Of a stretch of 19,395 nt of DNA, positions 7,468-14,739 are shown piece by piece. The notes under the pieces were generated by a model. The model was not told the origin of the DNA. It did not search any database and saw only the letters and a list, made by a program, of their open reading frames with translations. The position numbers and the translations under genes were made by a program. Numbering within the stretch: position 1 is the stretch's first letter; each line of letters starts with the position of its first letter. The DNA comes from Kosmotogaceae bacterium (GTDB lineage Bacteria; Thermotogota; Thermotogae; Petrotogales; Kosmotogaceae): positions 1 through 19,395 of the forward strand of contig DLVL01000023.1 of NCBI GenBank assembly GCA_003444085.1, read 5' to 3'.

Positions 7468-8325
7468 ATGAGAGATATGAGACTCCTGTTGAAAGATGGG
7501 TACTTGAATACCAGCGGAACGGCTATTGTTGGGATCGTCAATGTCACTCCTGATTCTTTCTATTCGCATAGTCGTTCCGTTGTTACTGCAGAAGCAGTTG
7601 AAAAGACTGTCCAGATGCTTGGTCAGGGTGCGGTTTTCGTTGATATCGGTGGGGAATCAACGAGACCCGGAGCATCAGAGGTGTCTCCAGAAGAAGAAAT
7701 ATCACGTGTTATCCCCGTTATTCGTTCAATCAAGTTGAGGAACAAATCCTCTCTCATATCAATAGATACGAGAAACCCAGAGACTGCTGAGGCTGCCTTT
7801 CGATCTGGTGCGGATATACTCAATGATGTAACAGGCCTGAGATCGGAAGAAATGATTGATGTTGCTTCCAAATGGGAAGTTCCGGTGATACTAATGCATA
7901 TGAAAGGAACTCCTCAGAATATGCAGGACAATCCAACCTATGATAACGTTGTGGAAGATATCCTCAGGTTTTTTGAAACGACAGTTTCTCGTGCTGTGAA
8001 ATGCGGTATAAACGAAGAGAGAATGATTCTTGATCCTGGAATAGGCTTTGGCAAAACCCACGAACACAACCTGGAGATACTGGCTAATGTTCATAGATTC
8101 AAGCAGCTGGGACTCCCTGTTATGATCGGACACTCCAGAAAGTCAGTGATCGGAAAGATACTTGATACTCCGGTCAATGATAGACTAGATGGAACACTTG
8201 CGATAACAGCCTATTGCACAACACAGGGTGTCGATCTCGTCCGGGTCCACGATGTTGTAGAGAATGTGAATGTGGTGAAGATGTTGAAGGAAATAGCGAA
8301 ATATCAGTTGCCCGAACAAGTATGA
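7468..8325 (+). CDS. folP: dihydropteroate synthase
   Basis: Condenses p-aminobenzoate with dihydropterin pyrophosphate in folate synthesis; the target of sulfonamides. Family motifs in order: GIVNVTPDSF, DIGGESTRPGA, SIDTRNPETAEAA with DILNDVTG, MHMKGTP, ILDPGIGFGKTHEHN, GHSRKSVIG and VRVHDV. Length (285) is normal. AAGGA at 7461-7465 is only two bases before the ATG at 7468 and eleven before the ATG at 7477, so the start could be either; the second would remove three residues. No other folate gene is in the window. Confidence 0.96.
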   Translation: MRDMRLLLKDGYLNTSGTAIVGIVNVTPDSFYSHSRSVVTAEAVEKTVQMLGQGAVFVDIGGESTRPGASEVSPEEEISRVIPVIRSIKLRNKSSLISIDTRNPETAEAAFRSGADILNDVTGLRSEEMIDVASKWEVPVILMHMKGTPQNMQDNPTYDNVVEDILRFFETTVSRAVKCGINEERMILDPGIGFGKTHEHNLEILANVHRFKQLGLPVMIGHSRKSVIGKILDTPVNDRLDGTLAITAYCTTQGVDLVRVHDVVENVNVVKMLKEIAKYQLPEQV

Positions 8326-8340
8326 CGGAGTATTCTGGAA

Positions 8341-8397
8341 GTGACAATAAAGCTTGCAGATATCTGTCAGTACTCTGTTTTGACTGGACAGGGGTGA
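8341..8397 (+). other. short in-frame ORF upstream of the FtsB-like gene
   Basis: GTG at 8341 opens an 18-codon ORF (MTIKLADICQYSVLTGQG) that ends at TGA 8395-8397, in the same frame as and seven bases before the proposed start of the FtsB-like gene. It may be chance, a leader peptide, or the N-terminus of a longer membrane protein interrupted by a nonsense change. Its only ribosome site, GGAG at 8327-8330, is ten bases away. Confidence 0.25.
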
Positions 8398-8399
8398 TC
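8390..8399 (+). promoter_or_regulatory. ribosome binding site of the FtsB-like gene
   Basis: AGGGGTGATC differs from the full anti-Shine-Dalgarno match AGGAGGTGATC by one missing base. The codon at the normal distance is ATA (8404), nine bases after the G run. No ATG, GTG or TTG lies between it and the membrane segment. Confidence 0.6.
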
Positions 8400-8403
8400 A
8401 GAA

Positions 8404-8619
8404 ATAGGGAGAAGACGTTCAATAGGTTTTACACTTTTTCTGGTGCTATTGTTTGCTTTTCTGATATACACAAACTTCTCCTCATACAGAAACTACAAGG
8501 AATCTGAGGAAATTCTCAAAGAAACTGAAGCAAAATACAATCAGTTGCAGGAACAGATAGAGATCAAAGAGAGGGAGCTTGAGGCCTTGAGAAGGTTACT
8601 TGATGAGAATGGCCTCTAG
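8404..8619 (+). CDS. FtsB/DivIC-like small membrane coiled-coil protein, apparent ATA start
   Basis: The frame encodes 71 residues with the layout of FtsB/DivIC/FtsL-type division proteins. A short basic N-terminus (GRRRS) is followed by one membrane segment (about residues 7-23, FTLFLVLLFAFLIY) and then a charged coiled coil to the end, rich in E, K, Q and L with heptad-like leucines. Sequence similarity at this length is weak, so the division role is inferred from architecture; another bitopic coiled-coil protein is possible. No standard start precedes the membrane segment: an in-frame TGA lies at 8395-8397, and the first GTG (8443) is inside the segment. A near-perfect Shine-Dalgarno points to ATA at 8404. 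The 3' end overlaps the next gene by 17 bases, and folP lies upstream. Confidence 0.7.
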   Translation: MGRRRSIGFTLFLVLLFAFLIYTNFSSYRNYKESEEILKETEAKYNQLQEQIEIKERELEALRRLLDENGL

Positions 8620-9403
8620 TAATCCAATACTCGTTACCACCTCGCATGGAGCCAAACAGGAAATCCGCAACAAAGCAAAGCACTATGCTTCAGAACATGG
8701 TCTTCAGTACATTTCCCGAAGGAAAATCGGTGATCTTAATACTCTATCATCAAAGAACTGTATCTACGTTTTTTCTCAAGAGAAGATACTTTCCATTGTC
8801 CACAAAGGAGGAGAATTGTTCTTTCACCCTTCTGTCGCCAAGATCAGAATGCTGAATATCTGCAAAGGTCAACCCGATCACCTCATAGATAGTCTTTCTT
8901 TGAATCGCGACTCCAATGTTCTCGACACAACGCTTGGTCTGGGGACGGAAGCTCTACTCATTGCAGCTTTTGCACAGAAGGGATCAGTAACTGCACTTGA
9001 ACAGTCAGAGCACATAAGCGAAGTCGTGCGGTTCGGACTCAGAGAGTACAGATTTCGCGAAAGGTGGATGGCTGATGCTGCATCAAGAATAGAAGTCGTA
9101 AATCGATCTTTCAAGGATTATCTTCAGGAGACTCCAGAAAAATCTTTTGACGTAGTGTACTGTGATCCGATGTTCGAAAGACCCAAGGCAAAATCGAGTT
9201 CGATCAATGCTCTCAGACCTTTTGCTTCACATGAACTCCCTTCCGAGAATGACATAGTACAGATGATAAGAGTGGCAGCACGTAGAGTCGTCTTTAAGGT
9301 TCGAAAGACTGATAGACTATTTCATTCGCTGCTGTCTCTGGGATTCAGTACGCGTGAACGTTCAAGTAGCGATATCCTCTTTCTGGTAGCTGAAAGCACT
9401 TGA
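8603..9403 (+). CDS. RsmJ-like class I SAM-dependent methyltransferase
   Basis: A Rossmann-fold methyltransferase resembling RsmJ (YhiQ), which methylates the N2 of a guanine in 16S rRNA in gamma-proteobacteria. Seen here: the SAM-binding motif VLDTTLGLGTEAL (107-119), an acidic residue after the second strand (ALEQSEH, 131-137), and VVYCDPMFERPKAK (184-197), very like the DPMFPHKQKSA stretch of RsmJ. About 100 N-terminal residues precede the fold, including FFHPSVAKIR. Start ATG 8603 is seven bases after GAAGG; another ATG follows at 8609. Target RNA in this lineage is not proven. The gene overlaps miaA (TTGA), placing it with other RNA-modification genes. Confidence 0.78.
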   Translation: MRMASSNPILVTTSHGAKQEIRNKAKHYASEHGLQYISRRKIGDLNTLSSKNCIYVFSQEKILSIVHKGGELFFHPSVAKIRMLNICKGQPDHLIDSLSLNRDSNVLDTTLGLGTEALLIAAFAQKGSVTALEQSEHISEVVRFGLREYRFRERWMADAASRIEVVNRSFKDYLQETPEKSFDVVYCDPMFERPKAKSSSINALRPFASHELPSENDIVQMIRVAARRVVFKVRKTDRLFHSLLSLGFSTRERSSSDILFLVAEST

Positions 9404-10326
9404 GTATCCCTGTGATTCTGGGACCTACTGCAGTCGGGAAGACCGATTTGCTTCTCTGGCTATCAGAGAAATACCCTATAGAAGTCATATCCCTCGATTC
9501 GCGACAAGTGTACAGATACATGGATATTGGGACAGCAAAACCCACCAAGGAAGAGCGTCATCGTCTCCCTCATCATCTAGTAGATATCTGTGAACCTGAT
9601 GATGAATTTGATGTCTACAGATTCAGAAAGCTGGCTCTTGCAGCAGAAAGAGATGTGATAGGCCGGGGCAAAATCCCGGTATTCGCTGGTGGATCCGGTC
9701 TTTATGCAGACTCGATATTGAAGGGTCTTGTGAGTAATTTGCCCAGAAATGATGCCGTTCGAGCTGCACTCAGAACTCTTGAAGAGGGAAGCCCGGGCTT
9801 CATGAAACAACTGTTATCACATATCGATCCGGTAGCATCGGACAGAATCCATCCCAATGATCTCAAACGAATGCAAAGATATTTGGAGGCATTCTTTACT
9901 TCAGGCAAACAATTATCTAGCATGCAGCAAGAGGAGACGATTTCTGAACGATTCACTGTTATACTATTAGACAGAAAGAGAGATGAGTTACACTCGAGGA
10001 TAGGTCAACGTGTGGACAAGATGAGGCGCCTTGGACTTGTCGAAGAAGTCCGGAATATTCTTGTTATGGGTTTTGGTTGCAATCTGAATTCAATGAAAAC
10101 CATAGGATATGCTGAGATATGCGATATGTTTGCAGGGTCGAAAAAAGCCGATGAAGCATTCGATCTTATCAAGAGAAACACAAGACGTTTTGCAAGAAGA
10201 CAGATAATCTGGTTCAGGCGTTACAAGAATTCACTTAGACTAAACCTATCCACCATGGAAAGGTCGTCTATTGAGAAGACATTTGCGGGTTTATCCAATT
10301 CATTTTGGGGGGATTATCGTGGCTGA
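9400..10326 (+). CDS. miaA: tRNA dimethylallyltransferase
   Basis: Adds a dimethylallyl group to A37 of tRNAs that read codons starting with U, including the tRNA-Leu(UAA) encoded in this window. P-loop GPTAVGKT (8-15); the family motifs SLDSRQVYRYMDIGTAKP, HHLVDICEP, FRKLA, VFAGGSGLY and DRIHPNDLKRMQRYLE; and the C-terminal segment with MKTIGYAEI and RNTRRFARRQIIWFRR. Length 308 is typical. The start is TTG, sharing TTGA with the preceding stop; there is no good ribosome site, so coupling is likely. It overlaps hfq by eight bases. The miaA-hfq-hflX order is the same as in E. coli. Confidence 0.97.
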   Translation: MSIPVILGPTAVGKTDLLLWLSEKYPIEVISLDSRQVYRYMDIGTAKPTKEERHRLPHHLVDICEPDDEFDVYRFRKLALAAERDVIGRGKIPVFAGGSGLYADSILKGLVSNLPRNDAVRAALRTLEEGSPGFMKQLLSHIDPVASDRIHPNDLKRMQRYLEAFFTSGKQLSSMQQEETISERFTVILLDRKRDELHSRIGQRVDKMRRLGLVEEVRNILVMGFGCNLNSMKTIGYAEICDMFAGSKKADEAFDLIKRNTRRFARRQIIWFRRYKNSLRLNLSTMERSSIEKTFAGLSNSFWGDYRG

Positions 10327-10564
10327 GAAGTACAATCTACAGGACAGATTTTTGAACCTACTTAGGATCAACAAGATCGAAGTTAAGGTATTCCTGGAAG
10401 GTGGATTTCAAACAAAAGGCCTTGTCAAATCCTTTGACAATTTCACTGTCTTACTTGAGGATGGGCAGGAACAGACTCTTGTCTATAAACATGCGATAAA
10501 AATGATGACGCCGCGCAAATACGTCAAACTCACTCCATCAAATAAGAAGGAGGACCAATCATAG
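10319..10564 (+). CDS. hfq: RNA chaperone Hfq
   Basis: Hexameric Sm-like protein that binds small RNAs and A-rich or U-rich tails. The 81 residues contain the Sm1 region (VKVFLEGGFQTKGLVKSFDNFTVLLED) and the Sm2 signature VYKHAI, with the Q8-type residue of the proximal face in YNLQDRFLN. The C-terminal tail is short (about 12 residues), unlike the long tail of enteric Hfq. Start is the GTG at 10319, six bases after a GGGGGGA ribosome site; a longer frame from 10271 would run deep into miaA and adds non-Hfq residues. The stop TAG overlaps the proposed ATA start of hflX. Confidence 0.96.
   Translation: MAEKYNLQDRFLNLLRINKIEVKVFLEGGFQTKGLVKSFDNFTVLLEDGQEQTLVYKHAIKMMTPRKYVKLTPSNKKEDQS
10548..10553 (+). 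promoter_or_regulatory. ribosome binding site of hflX
   Basis: A perfect AGGAGG inside the end of hfq. The only codons at normal distance and in the hflX frame are ATC (four bases) and ATA (seven bases, 10561). The first standard start, TTG 10579, is 25 bases away. Confidence 0.7.
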
Positions 10565-11811
10565 GAAGAAAAGCTGTCTTGCTCGTTGGCTACCTTAAAG
10601 CTGAGAGTAATGCCCTGTCATCATCGATTGAAGAGATGGAAATGCTTTCCAGAACTGCCGGATTTTTGATTGCTGAAACAGTTACCCAGTGCATAGACTC
10701 CCCCGGATACGTTACGTATCTTGGCTCGGGAAAAATAGAAAGTGTGGCCTCTTTGATCAGCAAATCGAATGCAGAAGCTGTAATCACAAGACATAACTTA
10801 AAACCTGCGCAAGTTTCCACATTGGAAAAGACACTAGGAACGAGTGTTCTTGATAGAACGCAGCTAATTCTGCAGATCTTCAGTAATCATGCTGTCACAA
10901 CGGAAGGAAAATACGAAGTTGAACTGGCCAGACTCAAGTACGAACTCCCCAGACTGGCAGGTGCTGGTCATTCTCTGTCACAAACTGGTGGAGGAATAGG
11001 CACTCGAGGACCTGGTGAACAACTTCTGGAGATGAACAGAAGGAAAATCCTCAGAAGGATCGGTTTCCTCAAAAATGAGCTGAAGAACCTGAGAACAGAT
11101 CGCGAAGTCACCAGGAAAAAGCGAATGAAATCCGACATACCCATTGCGTCCTTCGTTGGTTATACAAATGCTGGCAAGTCTACAATTGTTTCAGCACTTA
11201 GCTCTTGTGATCTGCTTATAGCAGACAAACTCTTCTCAACACTCGACACAAGAACAAAAAGAGCAGTGCTGGGCACTGGAAGGGTTTTTCTCGCAACAGA
11301 TACGGTTGGATTCATAAGAGACCTTCCGGTCTTCTTGATGCAGTCCTTCAGGTCAACCCTGGAAGAGGCAGCCTACTCAGATCTGGTAATAAAGGTTGTT
11401 GATGCTTCTGATGCTTTTTTCAAGAGCAAGCTTAAGACAGTTGATGATACTCTAAAGGAGATTAATGCTGACGCCATACCTTACGTAACCGTTTTCAACA
11501 AGATAGACCTATGTACCAATTCATGGCTCGAAGAGCTTGAAACTGCCTTCCCTGAAGCAATATTCATTAGTGCAGCAAAACGATTCAATCTTGAAGAACT
11601 GGAGAAGGCAATTGAAAAATTCATCCAGAGAGATCATGCAGAGAGAGCAATAGAAATAGACCAGGATCGCGTATCTACCTTCATGAAATTCAGAAATCAA
11701 ATGAGGATCATTAGCGAAGAATATCAAGATGGAAGGATAAAGATACTCTACTCTGCTTCGGAGAAGATTCATAGAAAGCTTGTTTCAAGTCTTAAGGAGG
11801 TTAGAACATGA
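10561..11811 (+). CDS. hflX: GTPase HflX (ribosome splitting/rescue)
   Basis: HflX binds the 50S subunit and splits stalled ribosomes, notably in heat stress. The N-terminal domain (AVLLVGY, SRTAGFLIAETV, YLGSGKIESVASLI) leads to the linker signature GGGIGTRGPGEQLLEMNRRKI, and then the GTPase domain with GYTNAGKST (G1), the DTRTKRAV switch, DTVGFIRDLP (G3) and NKIDL (G4). The start is odd: AGGAGG at 10548-10553 is spaced seven bases from ATA 10561, which overlaps the hfq stop as ATAG. The first standard start (TTG 10579) is too far from that site and would cut the conserved first strand (kAVLLVG). With ATA the protein has 416 residues, with TTG 410. Its stop overlaps the next ATG (ATGA). Confidence 0.95.
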   Translation: MGRKAVLLVGYLKAESNALSSSIEEMEMLSRTAGFLIAETVTQCIDSPGYVTYLGSGKIESVASLISKSNAEAVITRHNLKPAQVSTLEKTLGTSVLDRTQLILQIFSNHAVTTEGKYEVELARLKYELPRLAGAGHSLSQTGGGIGTRGPGEQLLEMNRRKILRRIGFLKNELKNLRTDREVTRKKRMKSDIPIASFVGYTNAGKSTIVSALSSCDLLIADKLFSTLDTRTKRAVLGTGRVFLATDTVGFIRDLPVFLMQSFRSTLEEAAYSDLVIKVVDASDAFFKSKLKTVDDTLKEINADAIPYVTVFNKIDLCTNSWLEELETAFPEAIFISAAKRFNLEELEKAIEKFIQRDHAERAIEIDQDRVSTFMKFRNQMRIISEEYQDGRIKILYSASEKIHRKLVSSLKEVRT

Positions 11812-12818
11812 GATCCCTTCTTGCAATATTCCTGATCCTTTTCTTTTCCGCCAGCGCGATTGCGCAACTGGCTTTTCCAATTCCAAGGGCGGTCGATGTT
11901 ACAGGTTACTTTGGTGAATTCAGAGGAACATCGAGGGAACTCTCTTACTCCGGCCATTTCCATACTGGAATTGATGTGTCGACCGGAGGACGAATAGGAG
12001 TTGAACTTATCGCACCTGAGCAGGGGTACATATCTTCAATAATTATCAATCACCCATTGTATGGAGTAGCACTGGTTCTGGCGCTTCCTGACATCGAAAA
12101 CATAATTACCAACGAGAAAGGCGTAAAGCTTCTCTTTGCACACCTTGACAGCGTAGGCGACTTCTCTACACAAACCGGAAGACGAGTGGGAGATATTTAC
12201 AGGAGTTTGCTTCAGGCATTCCCTCAAGAATATGTTGAGGCAGAATTCGATCCCAGGGAGTTCCCTGTGAGCAGAGGTGATATCATTGGAAGGACAGGCG
12301 ACACAGGAGATGTTCCACCGCACCTTCATATGGAAGTCAGAGATATGGGGTCCGAACTCTACATTAATCCCGGGTATTACTTCGATCTAGGTAATCCTGA
12401 ATCGGAAGTTCAGATCCTTGAAATCAGGGCTGGTGGAAGAGCTTACAGACTTGACGCAGGAGCTAATCCCCTTATCGAAGTTACGGAAGGTACTTCGCTC
12501 AGTGTCAGAACACATGTGCGACTGAGACACAATGTGAGCCCCAGGAGGATCGATCTCTTCATTGGCGACCTGCTCGTCTATCAGATCGACTTCTCTCATT
12601 TCACTGAGGATGAGAGATATATGGTGGATAATGTCTACGTGAATTCGACAGAGACGATCTACTGGTTCCTTCTGAAAACGCAGAATGAAGACAATATTAT
12701 TACAGTAAACAGATGGGATTCTGTAGATCTGTCCGAAGTTCAGCAGGCAAGAATTGTGGTAAGAGACCACTGGGGAAACTCGACCGAGAGAACATTCAGA
12801 ATTCTTCTGCAGAGGTGA
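11808..12818 (+). CDS. secreted M23-family metallopeptidase (LytM-like)
   Basis: Residues 1-20 form a signal peptide (MRS, hydrophobic LLAIFLILFF, then SASAIAQ), so the protein acts outside the inner membrane, probably on peptidoglycan. The M23 zinc motifs are present: H52 and D56 (HTGID), H112 (FAHLDS) and H172/H174 (PHLHMEV), so it should be catalytically intact. About 35 extra residues (roughly 117-152) separate the FAHLDS strand from the VSRGDIIGRTGDTG turn, where typical LytM domains have a short loop. A C-terminal region of about 150 residues, mostly predicted strand, has no family I recognise. A strong AAGGAGGT precedes the ATG, which overlaps hflX by four bases. Direct substrate is not known. 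Confidence 0.88.
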   Translation: MRSLLAIFLILFFSASAIAQLAFPIPRAVDVTGYFGEFRGTSRELSYSGHFHTGIDVSTGGRIGVELIAPEQGYISSIIINHPLYGVALVLALPDIENIITNEKGVKLLFAHLDSVGDFSTQTGRRVGDIYRSLLQAFPQEYVEAEFDPREFPVSRGDIIGRTGDTGDVPPHLHMEVRDMGSELYINPGYYFDLGNPESEVQILEIRAGGRAYRLDAGANPLIEVTEGTSLSVRTHVRLRHNVSPRRIDLFIGDLLVYQIDFSHFTEDERYMVDNVYVNSTETIYWFLLKTQNEDNIITVNRWDSVDLSEVQQARIVVRDHWGNSTERTFRILLQR

Positions 12819-12822
12819 TTGT

Positions 12823-13134
12823 GTGTTCTTAAAAAGGCGAAAAAAGAACATGGCGAAGAATCCTTTCTACAATAAAGGCGAACACCTGGTAATATATTTC
12901 AAGTGCGAGAAATGCAACGAAACTTTCAGAAGTCATTTGAGAAAGTACTACGATATTGCTGTAGATTATGGAAAGGGTGGAAGCATGTACAGTCTTCAGA
13001 AGGAGTACATCGGAAGCAAATGCCATAACAGGATCCAGATTACAGCTGTTTTCAATCGGGCTTTCAAGCCGCTCACATATGAAATAACCGGAGGATCGTT
13101 CATTGCCGAAGAAGATTTTGAGGAGAAGAGCTAA
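12823..13134 (+). CDS. conserved-looking small Cys-rich protein, function unknown
   Basis: 103 residues with no family I can name. A CxxC pair (C28, C31 in FKCEKCNETF) and a later Cys-His (C67, H68 in GSKCHNR) could bind one zinc as a ribbon-like site. The rest alternates charged and aromatic residues and ends in an acidic tail (EEDFEEK). No membrane segment or signal is seen. GTG 12823 is seven bases after AGAGGTGATT, which sits over the stop of the preceding peptidase gene; ATG 12850 is an alternative that would remove a very basic nine-residue start. It lies 24 bases before metK and probably shares its transcript. Confidence 0.8.
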   Translation: MFLKRRKKNMAKNPFYNKGEHLVIYFKCEKCNETFRSHLRKYYDIAVDYGKGGSMYSLQKEYIGSKCHNRIQITAVFNRAFKPLTYEITGGSFIAEEDFEEKS

Positions 13135-13158
13135 CCGTTTTGATCAAGGAGGAACCAG

Positions 13159-14343
13159 ATGAAGAAATGGTTGTTCACCAGTGAGAGTGTAACTGAAGGT
13201 CATCCAGACAAAGTGGCAGATCAGATCTCCGATGCCATTCTGGATGCTCTTCTAGAGCAAGACTCTAATTCCCGTGCGGCAGTTGAAACACTGCTTGCAA
13301 CCGGAGCTGCTGTTATTGCCGGTGAGGTTACCACAAGAGCATACGTCGATATTCCACGAGTTGTTAGAGACACAATAGTCGACATCGGTTATACGAGAGC
13401 CAAGTACGGGTTCGATGGAGAAACCTGCGCCGTGTTCACAAGTATCGAAGAGCAGTCCCCGGACATTGCTCTGGGTGTAAATACTTCTGTTGAAGCAAAG
13501 AAGCAGAAGAAGAATGCTTACGATCAGATAGGTGCAGGCGATCAGGGAATGATGTTTGGATATGCCACTTCCGAAACACCCGAGATGATGCCACTCCCAA
13601 TAGTGCTTGCCCATAGACTGGCTTCTGCGCTTGCCAGGGTAAGAAAATCAAAAACCGTCAAAGGATTGAGACCCGATGGAAAGAGCCAGGTAACCGTCCA
13701 GTATGAAGCGAACCGTGCTATAGGAGTGAAGACGATAGTTGTTTCTGCACAACATGATCCTGCTCTCTCTCTTCTAGATATCGAAAACGCGGTAAGAGAA
13801 CATGTCATAAAGCCTTCCATTCCCGAAGAGCTCATGATGAACAACGTTGAACTCTACGTAAACCCCACGGGAAGATTTGTGAAAGGGGGACCTGCTGCTG
13901 ATACAGGGCTTACCGGAAGGAAGATCATCGTCGATACTTATGGCGGTTGGATTCCTCATGGTGGTGGTGCTTTTAGCGGAAAGGATGCAACCAAAGTTGA
14001 TCGTTCCGCTCACTACATGGCAAGATACGTTGCCAAGAATGTTGTTGCTGCGGGCCTGGCTGAGAGAATAACACTGCAGCTTGCGTACGCAATCGGTGTT
14101 GCTCATCCAGTCTCTTTCATGATAGACACGCATGGAACAGAACATGTTGATCCTGATAAACTTCAGAAAACCCTTACCGAGATGTTCGACTATAGACCTG
14201 CGGCAATAATTGATCGACTTCAACTCAATAGACCTGTGTTCAAAAAGACCGCTTCCTACGGGCATTTTGGAAGAACTGATTATCCATTTTCCTGGGAGAA
14301 AACTGACGCAACAACGGAGCTGAAGAGAGCTTTTAATTTCTGA
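13159..14343 (+). CDS. metK: S-adenosylmethionine synthase
   Basis: Makes SAM from methionine and ATP. The 394 residues contain GHPDKVADQISDAILD (14-29), the ATP-binding GAGDQGMMFGYA, the conserved acidic and lysine residues, and the C-terminal GGGAFSGKDATKVDRSAHYMARYVAKN. Start ATG follows AAGGAGGAACCAG. No SAM riboswitch fits in the 24-base gap before it. Its product feeds both SpeD and the RsmJ-like methyltransferase in this window, although they are in separate units. Confidence 0.98.
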   Translation: MKKWLFTSESVTEGHPDKVADQISDAILDALLEQDSNSRAAVETLLATGAAVIAGEVTTRAYVDIPRVVRDTIVDIGYTRAKYGFDGETCAVFTSIEEQSPDIALGVNTSVEAKKQKKNAYDQIGAGDQGMMFGYATSETPEMMPLPIVLAHRLASALARVRKSKTVKGLRPDGKSQVTVQYEANRAIGVKTIVVSAQHDPALSLLDIENAVREHVIKPSIPEELMMNNVELYVNPTGRFVKGGPAADTGLTGRKIIVDTYGGWIPHGGGAFSGKDATKVDRSAHYMARYVAKNVVAAGLAERITLQLAYAIGVAHPVSFMIDTHGTEHVDPDKLQKTLTEMFDYRPAAIIDRLQLNRPVFKKTASYGHFGRTDYPFSWEKTDATTELKRAFNF

Positions 14344-14361
14344 ACACACATGATAGAATCT
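14331..14361 (+). promoter_or_regulatory. rpsT promoter with extended -10
   Basis: TG-A-TAGAAT (TG 14351-14352, TAGAAT 14354-14359) with a weak TTTTAA -35 candidate 17 bases upstream, inside the end of metK. The core 14346-14361 matches the lepA promoter core at 15 of 16 bases. Confidence 0.6.
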
Positions 14362-14388
14362 ACTGAAATAGAAAGGAGGACTTGACAA

Positions 14389-14667
14389 GTGCCAAACAAT
14401 GCATCAGCAAAGAAAAGAGTACGACAGACAGGAAAGAGAAGATTCGAAAACAGAATAGTGAAGACTCGCTATAGAGGCGCAACAAAGAGACTTCTGCTCG
14501 CTCTGGATAATCAGGAACCAGCTGAAAGAGTTGAGAGTCTACTCTCCGAGGCTTATGCTGCACTGGATAAGGCAGCGAAAAAGGGAGCAATTCACAAAAA
14601 TCAAGCATCAAGAAGAAAATCAAGGTTGGCCTCTCGAGTGAAGGCACTCCCTCAGAAAACCGTGTAA
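14389..14667 (+). CDS. rpsT: 30S ribosomal protein S20
   Basis: Primary 16S rRNA-binding protein of the small subunit. The 92 residues show the typical S20 pattern: the opening PNNASAKKRVRQTGKRRFENR, a very basic helical body, and the C-terminal LDKAAKKGAIHKNQASRRKSRLASRV. GTG start follows AAAGGAGG by nine bases. It has its own promoter and a terminator, so it forms a single-gene unit or the tail of the metK transcript. Confidence 0.97.
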   Translation: MPNNASAKKRVRQTGKRRFENRIVKTRYRGATKRLLLALDNQEPAERVESLLSEAYAALDKAAKKGAIHKNQASRRKSRLASRVKALPQKTV

Positions 14668-14685
14668 GAGACAATGGCTATAAAC

Positions 14686-14714
14686 AAAGGGGCGACGCTT
14701 GTCGCCCTTTTGTT
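14686..14714. terminator. bidirectional terminator between rpsT and the ABC gene
   Basis: AAAGGGGCGAC (14686-14696) pairs with GTCGCCCTTTT (14701-14711) around a GCTT loop, with one G-U. T-rich sequence follows on the + strand, and on the minus strand the tail reads CTTTGTTTA. It serves the convergent genes on both sides. Confidence 0.87.
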
Positions 14715-14739
14715 TGCGTTGATTGACTTCTCGAGCCCG

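Noticed and set aside
8214..8507. Plus-strand ORF across the end of folP; its ATG at 8322 overlaps the folP stop as ATGA
   Set aside because: There is no ribosome site, and its frame competes with the membrane-helix and coiled-coil frame that is clearly the coding one after 8404. The encoded peptide shows no coherent pattern.
14382..14387. TTGACA between the rpsT ribosome site and its GTG
   Set aside because: A perfect -35 hexamer by sequence, but no -10 lies at a suitable distance in rpsT and the position after the ribosome site makes chance more likely.
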